Shown here piece by piece: positions 18,201 through 25,653 of a DNA stretch of 64,000 nucleotides (its first letter is position 1; each line of letters starts with the position of its first letter). Position numbers and translations under genes: made by a program. The stretch lies in the NCBI GenBank assembly GCA_900541205.1, contig UQIV01000013.1:1-64000 (forward strand), written 5' to 3'. A model generated the notes under the pieces. It did not search any database. It was not told the DNA's origin and saw only the letters and a list, made by a program, of their open reading frames with translations. The stretch is from an uncultured Collinsella sp. Its GTDB lineage: Bacteria > Actinomycetota > Coriobacteriia > Coriobacteriales > Coriobacteriaceae.

Positions 18201-18686
18201 GGTGCGCTCGACGGCGGGCACCACATTCTGCTGTTCAGCCAGTTCACGGGCATGCTCGATATCATTGGCAAGCGCCTGGCCAAGGAGGACATCGGCTTTC
18301 TTAAGCTCACGGGCGCTTCGTCCAAGGAGAGCCGCGCCAAGATGGTCGCGCAGTTCCAGGCGGGCGAGGTGCCGGTCTTTTTGATCTCGCTCAAGGCGGG
18401 CGGCGTGGGCCTTAACCTGACGGCGGCCGACGTGGTCATTCACTACGACCCGTGGTGGAACGTTGCCGCGCAAGACCAGGCGACCGACCGCGCGCACCGT
18501 ATTGGCCAGCAACATACCGTGACCGTGTACAAGCTCATCGCCAAGGACACGATCGAGGAGCGCATCATGCAGATGCAGGAGTCCAAGCGCGACCTGGTCA
18601 ACAGTGTGCTTGGCGGCGACGGAATCTCCTCGGCGCTGTTTACCCGCGAGGATGTTCTGGCGCTGCTCGGCGGCGACGGGCGCTAA
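15222..18686 (+). CDS. SWIM zinc-finger SNF2-family ATPase
   Basis: I set the start at ATG 15222 (1154 aa), which has GGAGGA five bases upstream; a GTG at 15204 is in frame. The N-terminal SWIM finger (CDCPAAYRYPGMCKH, about residue 78) is followed by a long SNF2-associated region and then a complete SNF2 motor: LRGYQVDGYQWL, DDMGLGKT near 717, LDEAQYIKN near 814, TGTPIENR, and the helicase C lobe with FLISLKAGGVGLNLT and DRAHRIGQ. Such bacterial ATPases translocate on duplex DNA and remodel protein-DNA or RNA polymerase complexes. Substrate here is unknown. It sits among replication and repair genes. Confidence 0.93.
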   Translation: MAQGTFVQALRKEAALSGTFMKGRSLMLNGAVLSIEDSGSRFSKNVTVEGSVRGSRGDLYKTHVVLDMDEHEVIDYDCDCPAAYRYPGMCKHAIATALAYLDAGGIEPVEGLRTPVRTFTAAPKQAVRPAFAAPAVNPNFPFPAPVPTSPSLMKALSDLSDARMDELAGMRRKLAGAVDPDAPKAVLEPSLVPYYNPLFADRFSWALELRIRCGSVSYVVKDIDGMAAAYARGGTFSYGKKLTFVHAPEAFDEVSVRLLDLVVATVVYLSDITSSRSASYDFARSGFVAERQLPLSEHDIVYMLDLLRGRTISFEPAWSRGTTTHRSYEVAVELSPVGEDEASAKQPPLLAAKIAPAAGGSYDLRLPADMYCFASGDVAYLVDTHRARRADAAFAQHAAPFLSRLLPCRTPVHIAAEQVGEFCRMALPVLREYTDLTAPAVLDTVAPEPSFAMAIGVDDGLVTCKITVAYGDWSADLFSLGAPGSPFEEQRPGVPPRDEIAEFRVMDTAALYFDFYEGGLAFEERDDESLFHLLTEGLSALSELGEVMLSDRLRQISVRPAPKLSVRATVKSNLLDVELGASGLSAADLAIYLDSYKRHQTFARLTSGDIVRLDESARAAFGLAEDLGVDAVDLLDGVSLPVSSTLFVDSMLARTPTLEADRDAAFRRTVERLDTLGKMDFTVPASLKATLRGYQVDGYQWLGSLEHLGLGGILADDMGLGKTLQMIAHILARVEAGDAKPTLVVCPASLVYNWTAELDRFAPSLDVCAIVGAKAQRRVQIAGVAEHNVVVTSYDLMRRDIDEYAEQDFARVVLDEAQYIKNPLTQVARAAKCLPAGVRFALTGTPIENRLSELWSIFDFLMPGLLGTRESFAKRFESPVEHAEGDSAARLQALVSPFVLRRVKEDVVADLPEKIEDTVMAQLTGEQRKLYLANQDRIAQQVQHREASEFKKDKLKVLAELTKLRQICCDPHLHYEDYKAGSAKLDACMELVHGALDGGHHILLFSQFTGMLDIIGKRLAKEDIGFLKLTGASSKESRAKMVAQFQAGEVPVFLISLKAGGVGLNLTAADVVIHYDPWWNVAAQDQATDRAHRIGQQHTVTVYKLIAKDTIEERIMQMQESKRDLVNSVLGGDGISSALFTREDVLALLGGDGR

Positions 18687-18836
18687 CCCGCTCGGGTGGG
18701 GCCGCCAGGGCGGATAGCCCGCGCTGTCCCATCGTCCCCGCTCGTTATGTGTTCATTTGCCATGCCGTGGATGGTTCGCCTGCCTTTGGGCATAAGAAGC
18801 ATCGAGAACATCGGCACATCAGCAAAGGAGAACATC

Positions 18837-19199
18837 ATGGCGAAATTCTTTAAGGACCCCGACGGCAAGCTCATTGCCGCCCTTGGCGACGACGTTGCGA
18901 CCCCTGCCGGCTGCACGGAGCTGACCGCGAACACCGAGGACGCGGCGCACGAGAAGCACGTGCCGGTCGTCGAGAGTGAGCGCGATGGTCACGTGATCCG
19001 TGCACGCGTGGGCTCGGTCGAGCACCCTATGGTGCCCGAGCACTATATTGAGTGGATCGCCCTTGAGGCCGAGGGCCGTCTGGAGGTCCATTACCTTGAG
19101 CCCGGCATGAAGCCCGCGACGTTTTTTGCCGGCGGTTCCAAGACCGGTACCGTCTATGCCTATTGCAACCTGCACGGGCTGTGGTCCGCGACGTTCTAG
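18837..19199 (+). CDS. superoxide reductase (desulfoferrodoxin, neelaredoxin type)
   Basis: A 120-aa cytoplasmic protein that reduces superoxide to peroxide at a non-haem iron centre. All five ligands are visible: H41 in EKHVPV, H63 and H69 in HPMVPEHYIEW, C110 and H113 in YCNLHGLW; the active-site E39-K40 pair is present. The N-terminus keeps the length of the desulforedoxin domain but its cysteines are gone, so only the catalytic centre II remains. ATG 18837 follows AAAGGAG. A short in-frame upstream extension has no ribosome site. It is followed by its own terminator. This fits an anaerobe's oxygen defence. Confidence 0.95.
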   Translation: MAKFFKDPDGKLIAALGDDVATPAGCTELTANTEDAAHEKHVPVVESERDGHVIRARVGSVEHPMVPEHYIEWIALEAEGRLEVHYLEPGMKPATFFAGGSKTGTVYAYCNLHGLWSATF

Positions 19200-19245
19200 G
19201 AGCGCGCCCCCGCTCGGGGTATCATAGCTAGCATATGCACATGCG

Positions 19246-19277
19246 AGCGCCGACTGCATCATGCGGCCGGCGCTTTT
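19246..19277 (+). terminator. Rho-independent terminator after the superoxide reductase gene
   Basis: AGCGCCG / CGGCGCT stem followed by TTT, before the NadE-like gene. Confidence 0.7.
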
Positions 19278-19316
19278 ACTACGACAACGATGGTTTACGA
19301 CGGAAAGGGCTGAGCC

Positions 19317-21302
19317 ATGAAGCTCGCACTTGCACAGATCGATATGCGCCTGGGTGATATTGAGGGTATCTGCGGTCGCATCGAGGACCAGGCGCGCCTG
19401 GCCCACGAGCGCGGTGCGCGTGTGCTGTGCGTGCCGGCTCCGCTCTTTATGGGAGCCCTGCCCGGCGGCCTGGTGGGCGCTGCCGACTTTGAGCACGACA
19501 TGCTGACGGGTCTGACCGGCGTCGCCGAGCGTATCCAAGAGCTCGATATGATCTGCATCGTGCCCGCGGCGGTTTCGTTTGAGGGCCAGCCCCTGCTCGA
19601 CTATATGATGCTCAAGGACGGTCGTGTGGTACCCGCGCGTGCGAGCATTGCCCTGCAGCGTGGCGAGAACAACGACGCGCGTTGGGCGCCGCCGGTGTTC
19701 GACGTGGACGGCGTGCGTATCGCCGTGATCTTCGACTTGGACCGCGAGCTCGAGATGCTGCCGACCGGCGTCGACCTCATTGCCTATTTCCAGTTCAACG
19801 CATTCGATATGACCGACCGCGAGACCGCCGCGATCGCCGCCGTGCGCAGCGGAGCCTACCGCAAGATCGCATCTAAGCGCAGCGTGTGGTTTGCCTGCAT
19901 GGCGCCGGTCGGTGCGTACGACGAGTCGGTGTATACCGGCGGCTCGTTTGTGCTCGACGACTGCGGCCGCGTGGTGGCCCAAGCGCCGTGTTTCGAGGAG
20001 AGCCTACTGGTTCAGGAGATCCAGCGCGGCGTGATGCTCGATGCCTTGGAGGACCACGAGCTGCCCGAGTTTCGCTCCGAGGAATGGCTGTGGCAGGCGC
20101 TGGTGCTCGCCGTTCGCGATAACGCCCGCGCCCATGGTACGTCGCGCGCCGTGGTGGCGCTCGAGGGCGATTTGCCGTCGTCCCTGCTGGCGGCACTTGC
20201 CGTCGACTCCCTGGGTCCGCGCAATGTGATCGGCCTAGTGCTGGGACGCAACCGTATCTTTACGCCGGCGCAGGAGGAGACAGAGGCTGCCCGCTGCGCC
20301 GCCGTCCGCGCCATTGCCGAGCGCCTGCATATTCGTACGGTTGAGCGCGATGCGCCGGATGCCGCGCGTGTGTTCGACCGCGATGTGTCGGCGGGCGATG
20401 CCGAGCGCCTGCGTTCGCGTACGCTGGGCCTCATGTTGGAGGACACGGCGCTCGAACTGGGCGCGATGGCTCTGAGCCCGCTTTCCAAGACCGAGTACGC
20501 GTTGGCGGCACCCGCGCTTTGCGGTGGCTACCAGGGCGATTATGCGCCCTTTGGTGACGTATACCTGTCGACGCTCGAGTTTGTGGCGCGCGTGCGCAAC
20601 CGTACGTCTGCCGTGGTGCCGCAGGAACTCGTGACGCTCAACGCGGTGGAGGATTGCATGGAGCGCGTGCTGGCGCGGGCGCTCTCGACGCTCGACGGTC
20701 CGGTCGACATGCTCGACCGCGCGGCGCAGCTGCTCGGCGGGCTTGAGCCGGGCGAGGTCGATGGCACGCTCGAGGCGCACGTGGACCGCAGCCGACCCTT
20801 CGACGACATCCCGATGGCCGCCGGCAAGCCCGAGGCTTGCTCGCTGCTGCTGATGCTCGTGCGTCAGGGCGAGGCCGCCCGCCGCATGCTGCCGACGGCG
20901 CCGATTGTCTCGGCCCGTTCGTTTGTCGAGCGCGCCTGGCCGTATATGCTCGCGTGGTCCGACCTGGGGCTGAGCGGCAAGGAACGCATGACGGTCGATG
21001 CGCTGGCGCGCGCCGAGGTGAACCGCTTTGCCGACGAGGATACAAGCGAGCGCATGCGTGGCGAGATGATGGGCATACTGGGTGACCTGTTGGGTATTTC
21101 GCCCGAGCAGATGGAGGAGTTGCGCTCCGAGGATGGCCAGCGTCGTCTGCACGAGGGCATGAAGAAGTTTGAGGGCGAGGTCCAGGACGCCATCGATAAG
21201 ATGATGGGCGGCCAGGGTGGCCCGCAGGGTGGGCCCCAGGGCGGACCGATGCCGCACCCGCCGGTGGATCCCCGACAGTTCCCGTTCTTCTCGCAGAACT
21301 AA
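19317..21302 (+). CDS. NadE-like two-domain protein with eroded active sites
   Basis: A 661-aa protein aligned by eye to glutamine-dependent NAD synthetase: an N-terminal nitrilase-like domain (1-260) and an ATP-pyrophosphatase-like domain (270-480). The nitrilase Glu (usually PEL) is replaced in VPAPLFMG (39-46), the region of the catalytic Cys reads AVIFDLD (136-142) without cysteine, and no obvious lysine remains. The PP-loop SGGxDS reads EGDLPS at 283-288. Fold-level marks remain (GGSFVLDDCGRV, GDYAPFGDVY). A long C-terminal extension ends in GGP-rich repeats. I infer a pseudoenzyme or a repurposed binding protein; annotation as active NAD synthetase would be unsafe. GAAAGGG precedes ATG 19317. 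Confidence 0.8.
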   Translation: MKLALAQIDMRLGDIEGICGRIEDQARLAHERGARVLCVPAPLFMGALPGGLVGAADFEHDMLTGLTGVAERIQELDMICIVPAAVSFEGQPLLDYMMLKDGRVVPARASIALQRGENNDARWAPPVFDVDGVRIAVIFDLDRELEMLPTGVDLIAYFQFNAFDMTDRETAAIAAVRSGAYRKIASKRSVWFACMAPVGAYDESVYTGGSFVLDDCGRVVAQAPCFEESLLVQEIQRGVMLDALEDHELPEFRSEEWLWQALVLAVRDNARAHGTSRAVVALEGDLPSSLLAALAVDSLGPRNVIGLVLGRNRIFTPAQEETEAARCAAVRAIAERLHIRTVERDAPDAARVFDRDVSAGDAERLRSRTLGLMLEDTALELGAMALSPLSKTEYALAAPALCGGYQGDYAPFGDVYLSTLEFVARVRNRTSAVVPQELVTLNAVEDCMERVLARALSTLDGPVDMLDRAAQLLGGLEPGEVDGTLEAHVDRSRPFDDIPMAAGKPEACSLLLMLVRQGEAARRMLPTAPIVSARSFVERAWPYMLAWSDLGLSGKERMTVDALARAEVNRFADEDTSERMRGEMMGILGDLLGISPEQMEELRSEDGQRRLHEGMKKFEGEVQDAIDKMMGGQGGPQGGPQGGPMPHPPVDPRQFPFFSQN

Positions 21303-21303
21303 A

Positions 21304-21334
21304 CTGGGGATGGGATTCGCTCCCAACCCCGGTA
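21304..21334. terminator. short hairpin after the NadE-like gene
   Basis: GGGG(A)TGGGA / TCCCAACCCC around TTCGC, a compact GC hairpin without a T-run. A weak or Rho-dependent end. Confidence 0.4.
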
Positions 21335-21370
21335 CTTCAACTAAGCATCTTGGCCCCGTTGTGTTATTCT

Positions 21371-21384
21371 AGAACAGACGTTCG
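21371..21384. promoter_or_regulatory. putative LexA (SOS) box upstream of ruvCAB
   Basis: AGAACAGACGTTCG contains GAAC-N4-GTTC, the LexA core known in Firmicutes and Actinobacteria. It lies 56 bases before the ruvC start, next to a TATTCT -10-like element at 21365-21370, so LexA binding would overlap the promoter. Confidence 0.7.
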
Positions 21385-21439
21385 TGAATGATGCGCGGGG
21401 CCTTGCCTTGTGCTTGGCAAAAGACGAGGGGAGGCTGGC

Positions 21440-21961
21440 TTGGTTATCTTGGGTATCGACCCCGGTTTGGCCCATACGGGTTGGGGGATTATCGAGGAAC
21501 GGCGCGGAGAGGTTCGCTGCCGTGCCTACGGTTATATTGAGACCAGTGCCGGAAGCCCGCTCGCGGTGCGCCTGTCGCATATCGCCCGCGACCTCAAGGG
21601 CGTCGTCGAACGCTATCGTCCCGATACCGCGGCTATCGAGAGCATCTACTTTGGCGCTAATGTCCGCTCGGCCATCCCCACGGCGCATGCCCGTGGTGCC
21701 GCGCTCGTGGCGCTTTCGGAGTGCGCGCTCGAGATTGGCGAGTACACGCCCATGCAGATCAAGCAGGCTGTGGTGGGCACCGGTGCCGCAGATAAGCGGC
21801 AGGTCGCCTACATGGTGCGCACGCTCACGCAGCTCGACCACGACCCGCATCCCGACCATGCCGCCGATGCCCTGGCCTGCGCCATCTGCCACGTAAACCT
21901 CAGCCGCACCCGTGCCCTTACCGGTGGCGAGTTCTATCAACAGAGAGGAACCGGATACTGA
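21440..21961 (+). CDS. ruvC: Holliday junction endodeoxyribonuclease RuvC
   Basis: RuvC cuts Holliday junctions symmetrically. I chose TTG 21440 (173 aa) because GGGGAGG lies five bases upstream and the protein then starts at the usual VILGIDPG; a GTG at 21410 would add ten unlikely residues. Catalytic residues are D7 (GIDPG), E67 (AIESIYFG), H140 and D143 (HAADALA), the same D-E-H-D set as Thermus RuvC. It is the first gene of ruvCAB, and its TGA overlaps the ruvA ATG by one base, implying coupling. A LexA-like box lies upstream. Confidence 0.95.
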   Translation: MVILGIDPGLAHTGWGIIEERRGEVRCRAYGYIETSAGSPLAVRLSHIARDLKGVVERYRPDTAAIESIYFGANVRSAIPTAHARGAALVALSECALEIGEYTPMQIKQAVVGTGAADKRQVAYMVRTLTQLDHDPHPDHAADALACAICHVNLSRTRALTGGEFYQQRGTGY

Positions 21962-22581
21962 TGATTTCCCAGCTCCATGGAACGCTTATCGAGGCGACGA
22001 TGAGCTCGGCCGTCGTCGATGTGTCGGGCGTGGGCTTTGAGCTCGGCATCTCGGGCAGCACCGCGGCCACGTTGCCGACGCCTGGCGGCGAGGTTCGCCT
22101 CTATACGCGCATGCAGGTGCGTGAGGACGCCATGACGCTCTTTGGTTTTGCCTCCAAGGACGAGCGCACGATGTTCGATCGGCTCGTGTCCGTCTCGGGC
22201 GTCGGTCCGCGCCTGGCGCTTGCCGTGCTCTCCACCTATACCGTGGGCCAGCTGTATTCCCTGGTAATGGCCGAGGATGACAAAGGCATGGCCAAGGTGC
22301 CCGGTGTGGGCAAAAAGACAGCTCAGCGTCTGATCCTGGAGCTCAAGAGCACCTTTGCCAAGGACAAGGGCTTTGTGCCGGTCGACGTGATTCCCGGCCA
22401 GGTTGCGATGCCGGTTCCCGCTGCTGCTCCCTCGGCGATCGATGACGCCCGCGCGGCGCTCCTTTCCATGGGCTTTAGCCCGCAGGAGACCGATGTCGCC
22501 CTGAGCGGGTATGATGGGCAGGGTATGCGTGTCGAGGACCTGCTCGGCGCGGCGCTTAAGCGACTCGGAATGGATGCGTGA
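21961..22581 (+). CDS. ruvA: Holliday junction helicase subunit RuvA
   Basis: RuvA (206 aa) is the tetrameric junction-binding platform for RuvB. An N-terminal OB fold (MISQLHGTLIEATMSSAVVDV), tandem helix-hairpin-helix motifs (SVSGVGPRLALAVL and VPGVGKKTAQRLILEL) and the flexible linker plus C-terminal RuvB-binding helical domain (ARAALLSMGFSPQETD) are all present. It overlaps ruvC by one base and ruvB by one base. Confidence 0.97.
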   Translation: MISQLHGTLIEATMSSAVVDVSGVGFELGISGSTAATLPTPGGEVRLYTRMQVREDAMTLFGFASKDERTMFDRLVSVSGVGPRLALAVLSTYTVGQLYSLVMAEDDKGMAKVPGVGKKTAQRLILELKSTFAKDKGFVPVDVIPGQVAMPVPAAAPSAIDDARAALLSMGFSPQETDVALSGYDGQGMRVEDLLGAALKRLGMDA

Positions 22582-23648
22582 TGTGGGAAGCCGATGACTC
22601 TCAGGACCTGTGGGCGACGCCCGGAAACTCGCCGGCGGCATCCATGGCGCATGGCGAGCGCATGGTGGGCTCGGAGCTGACGCCCGAGGACCTTGATGTC
22701 GACCGTACCCTGCGTCCCCAACGCTTGGATGACTACTGCGGTCAGGAGCATATCAAGCAGAGCCTTCGCGTGCTCATCGAGGCGGCGCAAAGCCGCGGCG
22801 AGACGCTCGACCACGTGATCTTCTCGGGCCCTCCGGGTCTGGGCAAGACCACGCTGGCTACGGTTATCGCCAACGAGCTGGGCGCTCAGATTAAGACGAC
22901 GAGCGGTCCGGCCATCGCGCGCACCGGCGACCTGGCTGCCATCCTTACCAACCTGCAACCGGGCGACGTGCTGTTTATCGACGAGATCCACCGCCTCAAC
23001 CGCTCGGTCGAGGAGGTCCTGTATCCTGCGATGGAGGACTTTGCCCTCGATATTGTGATCGGCAAGGGTCCGGCGGCGCGCTCGATTCGCCTGGATATCC
23101 CCAAGTTCACGCTGGTGGCGGCAACAACTCGCTCGGGCATGTTGACCGGCCCGCTACGCGACCGTTTTGGCATTTCGTATCGTCTGGATTACTACACCGT
23201 CGAGGAACTCGCCCAGATTGTGACACGCTCGGCGACCATCCTGGGCGTGACGATTGACCATCCCAGCGCGCTCGAGATTGGCTCGCGTTCGCGCGGCACG
23301 CCGCGTCTTGCCAACCGTCTGCTCAAGCGCGTGCGCGACTACGCGCAGGTGCGCGGCAACGGTCCCATCGAGCTCGATATCTGCCGCCAGGCGCTCGAGT
23401 TCTTTGAGATCGATGAGCTTGGTCTGGACTGGATGGACATTCGCATCTTGGAGACGCTTGCCAAGACGTTCTCCGGTCGTGCCGTGGGCCTGACGACGCT
23501 TGCTAGCGCGGTGGGAGAGGACCCGGGAACGCTCGAAGATGTTTATGAGCCTTATCTGCTGCAGTGCGGCTTGATGATTCGCACACCGCAGGGTCGCCAG
23601 GCAACGCTTCGCACCTTTGAGCATTTGGGTATTGAACCGACCCTGTAG
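22581..23648 (+). CDS. ruvB: Holliday junction branch-migration ATPase RuvB
   Basis: RuvB (355 aa from ATG 22581; a GTG three bases earlier is also possible) is the AAA+ motor that drives branch migration with RuvA. Walker A GPPGLGKTTLA, Walker B FIDEIHRL, sensor 1 ATTRSGMLT and the arginine-finger segment GPLRDRFG are intact, followed by a winged-helix domain (TLASAVGEDPGTLEDVYEPYLLQCGLMIRT region). Last gene of the ruvCAB operon. Confidence 0.97.
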   Translation: MWEADDSQDLWATPGNSPAASMAHGERMVGSELTPEDLDVDRTLRPQRLDDYCGQEHIKQSLRVLIEAAQSRGETLDHVIFSGPPGLGKTTLATVIANELGAQIKTTSGPAIARTGDLAAILTNLQPGDVLFIDEIHRLNRSVEEVLYPAMEDFALDIVIGKGPAARSIRLDIPKFTLVAATTRSGMLTGPLRDRFGISYRLDYYTVEELAQIVTRSATILGVTIDHPSALEIGSRSRGTPRLANRLLKRVRDYAQVRGNGPIELDICRQALEFFEIDELGLDWMDIRILETLAKTFSGRAVGLTTLASAVGEDPGTLEDVYEPYLLQCGLMIRTPQGRQATLRTFEHLGIEPTL

Positions 23649-23794
23649 GAATGGGCTTGTTTTAGCGCGTCTGTAGGCTATCGCTGGGCATCGGGTAAAC
23701 ATATCGCCGTTCGTCGGTTACGGGCGTTTTACTATTGCGCGCGCGTGCTATGCTGGATTGGTCTTTTTCTCATCCGGTAACGAAAGGACCGCCC

Positions 23795-25462
23795 ATGCCT
23801 ACTGACATCGAAATCGCACGTTCTGTTACGCCGCTGCCTATTACCGAGGTGGCCAAGAACGCCGGCGTCGACGTTAAGCATCTGATTCCGTACGGCTTTG
23901 ACAAGGCAAAGGTCGACTATTCCCTGCTCAACGAGCCAACTGATCACCAGGCCAAGCTTGTCCTCGTGACCGCTATCAATCCCACGCCCGCAGGCGAGGG
24001 CAAGACCACCACGACCATCGGCCTGGCCGACGGCCTGCGTCGTCGCGGCGTCAAGAGCGCCGTGGCCCTGCGCGAGCCTTCGCTCGGCCCCGTGTTTGGC
24101 GTGAAGGGCGGTGCCGCCGGTGGCGGTTGGGCCCAGGTCATCCCCATGGAGGACATCAACCTCCACTTTACCGGCGACTTCCATGCCATCGGTGCCGCCA
24201 ACAACCTGCTGGCAGCCATGCTCGACAACCATATTCAGCAGGGCAACCAGCTCGGCATCGACGTTAAGCGCATCACCTGGAAGCGCGTTGTCGACATGAA
24301 CGACCGTCAGCTGCGCCATGTTATCGACGGCATTGGCGGCAAGGCCCAGGGTGTGCCGCGCGAGGATGGCTTCGACATCACTGTTGCCTCCGAGGTCATG
24401 GCAATCCTGTGCCTGTCCACGAGCATCAATGATCTCAAGGAGCGCTTGGGCGAGATCGTTGTCGGCTACAGCTATGCCGGCGAGCCCGTCCGCGCCCGTG
24501 ACCTTAAGGCCCAGGGTGCCATGGCGGCCCTGCTCAAGGATGCGCTCAAACCCAACCTGGTGCAGACGCTCGAGGGCACGCCCGCGTTTGTCCACGGCGG
24601 TCCCTTCGCCAATATCGCCCACGGCTGCAACTCCATCATGGCCACCCGCATGGCCATGCGCTTTGGCGACGTCGCGATTACCGAGGCCGGTTTCGGCGCC
24701 GACCTGGGTGCTGAGAAGTTCCTCGACATCAAGTGCCGCATGACGGGCGTTCGCCCCAGCGCTGTCGTGGTCGTCGCCACCGCCCGCGCGCTCAAGTACA
24801 ACGGCGGTGTTGCCAAGGCCGACCTCAACGAGGAGAACCTCGAGGCCCTCAAGGCCGGCATGCCCAACCTGCTGCGCCACGTCGACAACATTCAGAATGT
24901 CTACGGTCTGCCCTGCGTGGTCGCCATCAACCGCTTCCCGACGGACACCGGGGCCGAGCTCGAGCTCATCGAGTCCGAGTGCCAGAAGCTCGGTGTCAAC
25001 GTTAAGCTGTCCGAGGTTTGGGCTAAGGGCGGCGAGGGCGCGCTCGACCTGGCCGATGAAGTCATGCGCCTGATCGAGCAGCCGAGCGAGCTCAAGTTTG
25101 CCTACGAGAACGGTGCCGATGTGGCCGACGCCCTCGAGGCCGTTGCCACCAAGGTCTATCGCGCCGATGGCGTCGACTTTACGCCGGCTGCCAAGCGCCA
25201 GCTCGCCGAGCTGCGCGAGAACGGCTTTGGCAACCTGCCGGTGTGCGTGGCCAAGACGCAGTACAGCTTTAGCGACAACGCCAAGGCGCTGGGCGCTCCC
25301 GAGGGCTTCCGCATCACCGTGCGCGAGCTCAAGGTTTCCGCCGGTGCCCACTTTGTGGTCGCGCTGACCGGCAGCGTTCTGACCATGCCTGGCCTGCCCA
25401 AGGTCCCCGCGGCCGAGAACATCGACGTCGACAACGACGGCAACATCACCGGCCTGTTCTAA
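23795..25462 (+). CDS. fhs: formate-tetrahydrofolate ligase
   Basis: This enzyme makes 10-formyl-THF from formate, ATP and THF. I set the start at ATG 23795 (555 aa) because GAAAGGA lies seven bases upstream; the earlier in-frame codons look non-coding. The family marks are the P-loop TPAGEGKTTTTIGLADGL, the REPSLGPVFGVKGGAAGGG segment and NLHFTGDFHAI. A probable extended -10 (TGCTATGCT, ending 23754) lies upstream, and a strong terminator follows, so it is monocistronic. It supplies the substrate for the FchA/FolD pair at 40-41.7 kb. Confidence 0.97.
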   Translation: MPTDIEIARSVTPLPITEVAKNAGVDVKHLIPYGFDKAKVDYSLLNEPTDHQAKLVLVTAINPTPAGEGKTTTTIGLADGLRRRGVKSAVALREPSLGPVFGVKGGAAGGGWAQVIPMEDINLHFTGDFHAIGAANNLLAAMLDNHIQQGNQLGIDVKRITWKRVVDMNDRQLRHVIDGIGGKAQGVPREDGFDITVASEVMAILCLSTSINDLKERLGEIVVGYSYAGEPVRARDLKAQGAMAALLKDALKPNLVQTLEGTPAFVHGGPFANIAHGCNSIMATRMAMRFGDVAITEAGFGADLGAEKFLDIKCRMTGVRPSAVVVVATARALKYNGGVAKADLNEENLEALKAGMPNLLRHVDNIQNVYGLPCVVAINRFPTDTGAELELIESECQKLGVNVKLSEVWAKGGEGALDLADEVMRLIEQPSELKFAYENGADVADALEAVATKVYRADGVDFTPAAKRQLAELRENGFGNLPVCVAKTQYSFSDNAKALGAPEGFRITVRELKVSAGAHFVVALTGSVLTMPGLPKVPAAENIDVDNDGNITGLF

Positions 25463-25487
25463 GCCTGCCGCGCATAGCCGCTTGCCC

Positions 25488-25524
25488 GCCCCGCCGCGCC
25501 TACCAAGGCCCGGCGGGGCTTTTT
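25488..25524 (+). terminator. Rho-independent terminator of fhs
   Basis: GCCCCGCCG / CGGCGGGGC stem followed directly by TTTTT. Confidence 0.9.
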
Positions 25525-25557
25525 CCTCCGTCCCCAAGGGATCATTTTTTGCGGCGG

Positions 25558-25572
25558 CAATGTTGCGCAACA
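25558..25572. promoter_or_regulatory. palindrome TGTTGCGCAACA, copy 1
   Basis: CAATGTTGCGCAACA is identical to 39064-39078. Both copies lie 63-82 bases upstream of genes for paralogous zinc-ribbon membrane proteins. The 12-bp perfect dyad looks like an operator; the regulator is unknown. Confidence 0.55.
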
Positions 25573-25653
25573 AGAATCGTGATTTCTCCCGTACGGTGTA
25601 GTTGGAAGAACTGCGCGGGCGCATTGCGGCTGCGACGAGAGACGGGAGATGCG

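Noticed and set aside
19317..21302. Annotation as functional glutamine-dependent NAD synthetase
   Set aside because: Catalytic residues of both domains are missing by manual alignment.
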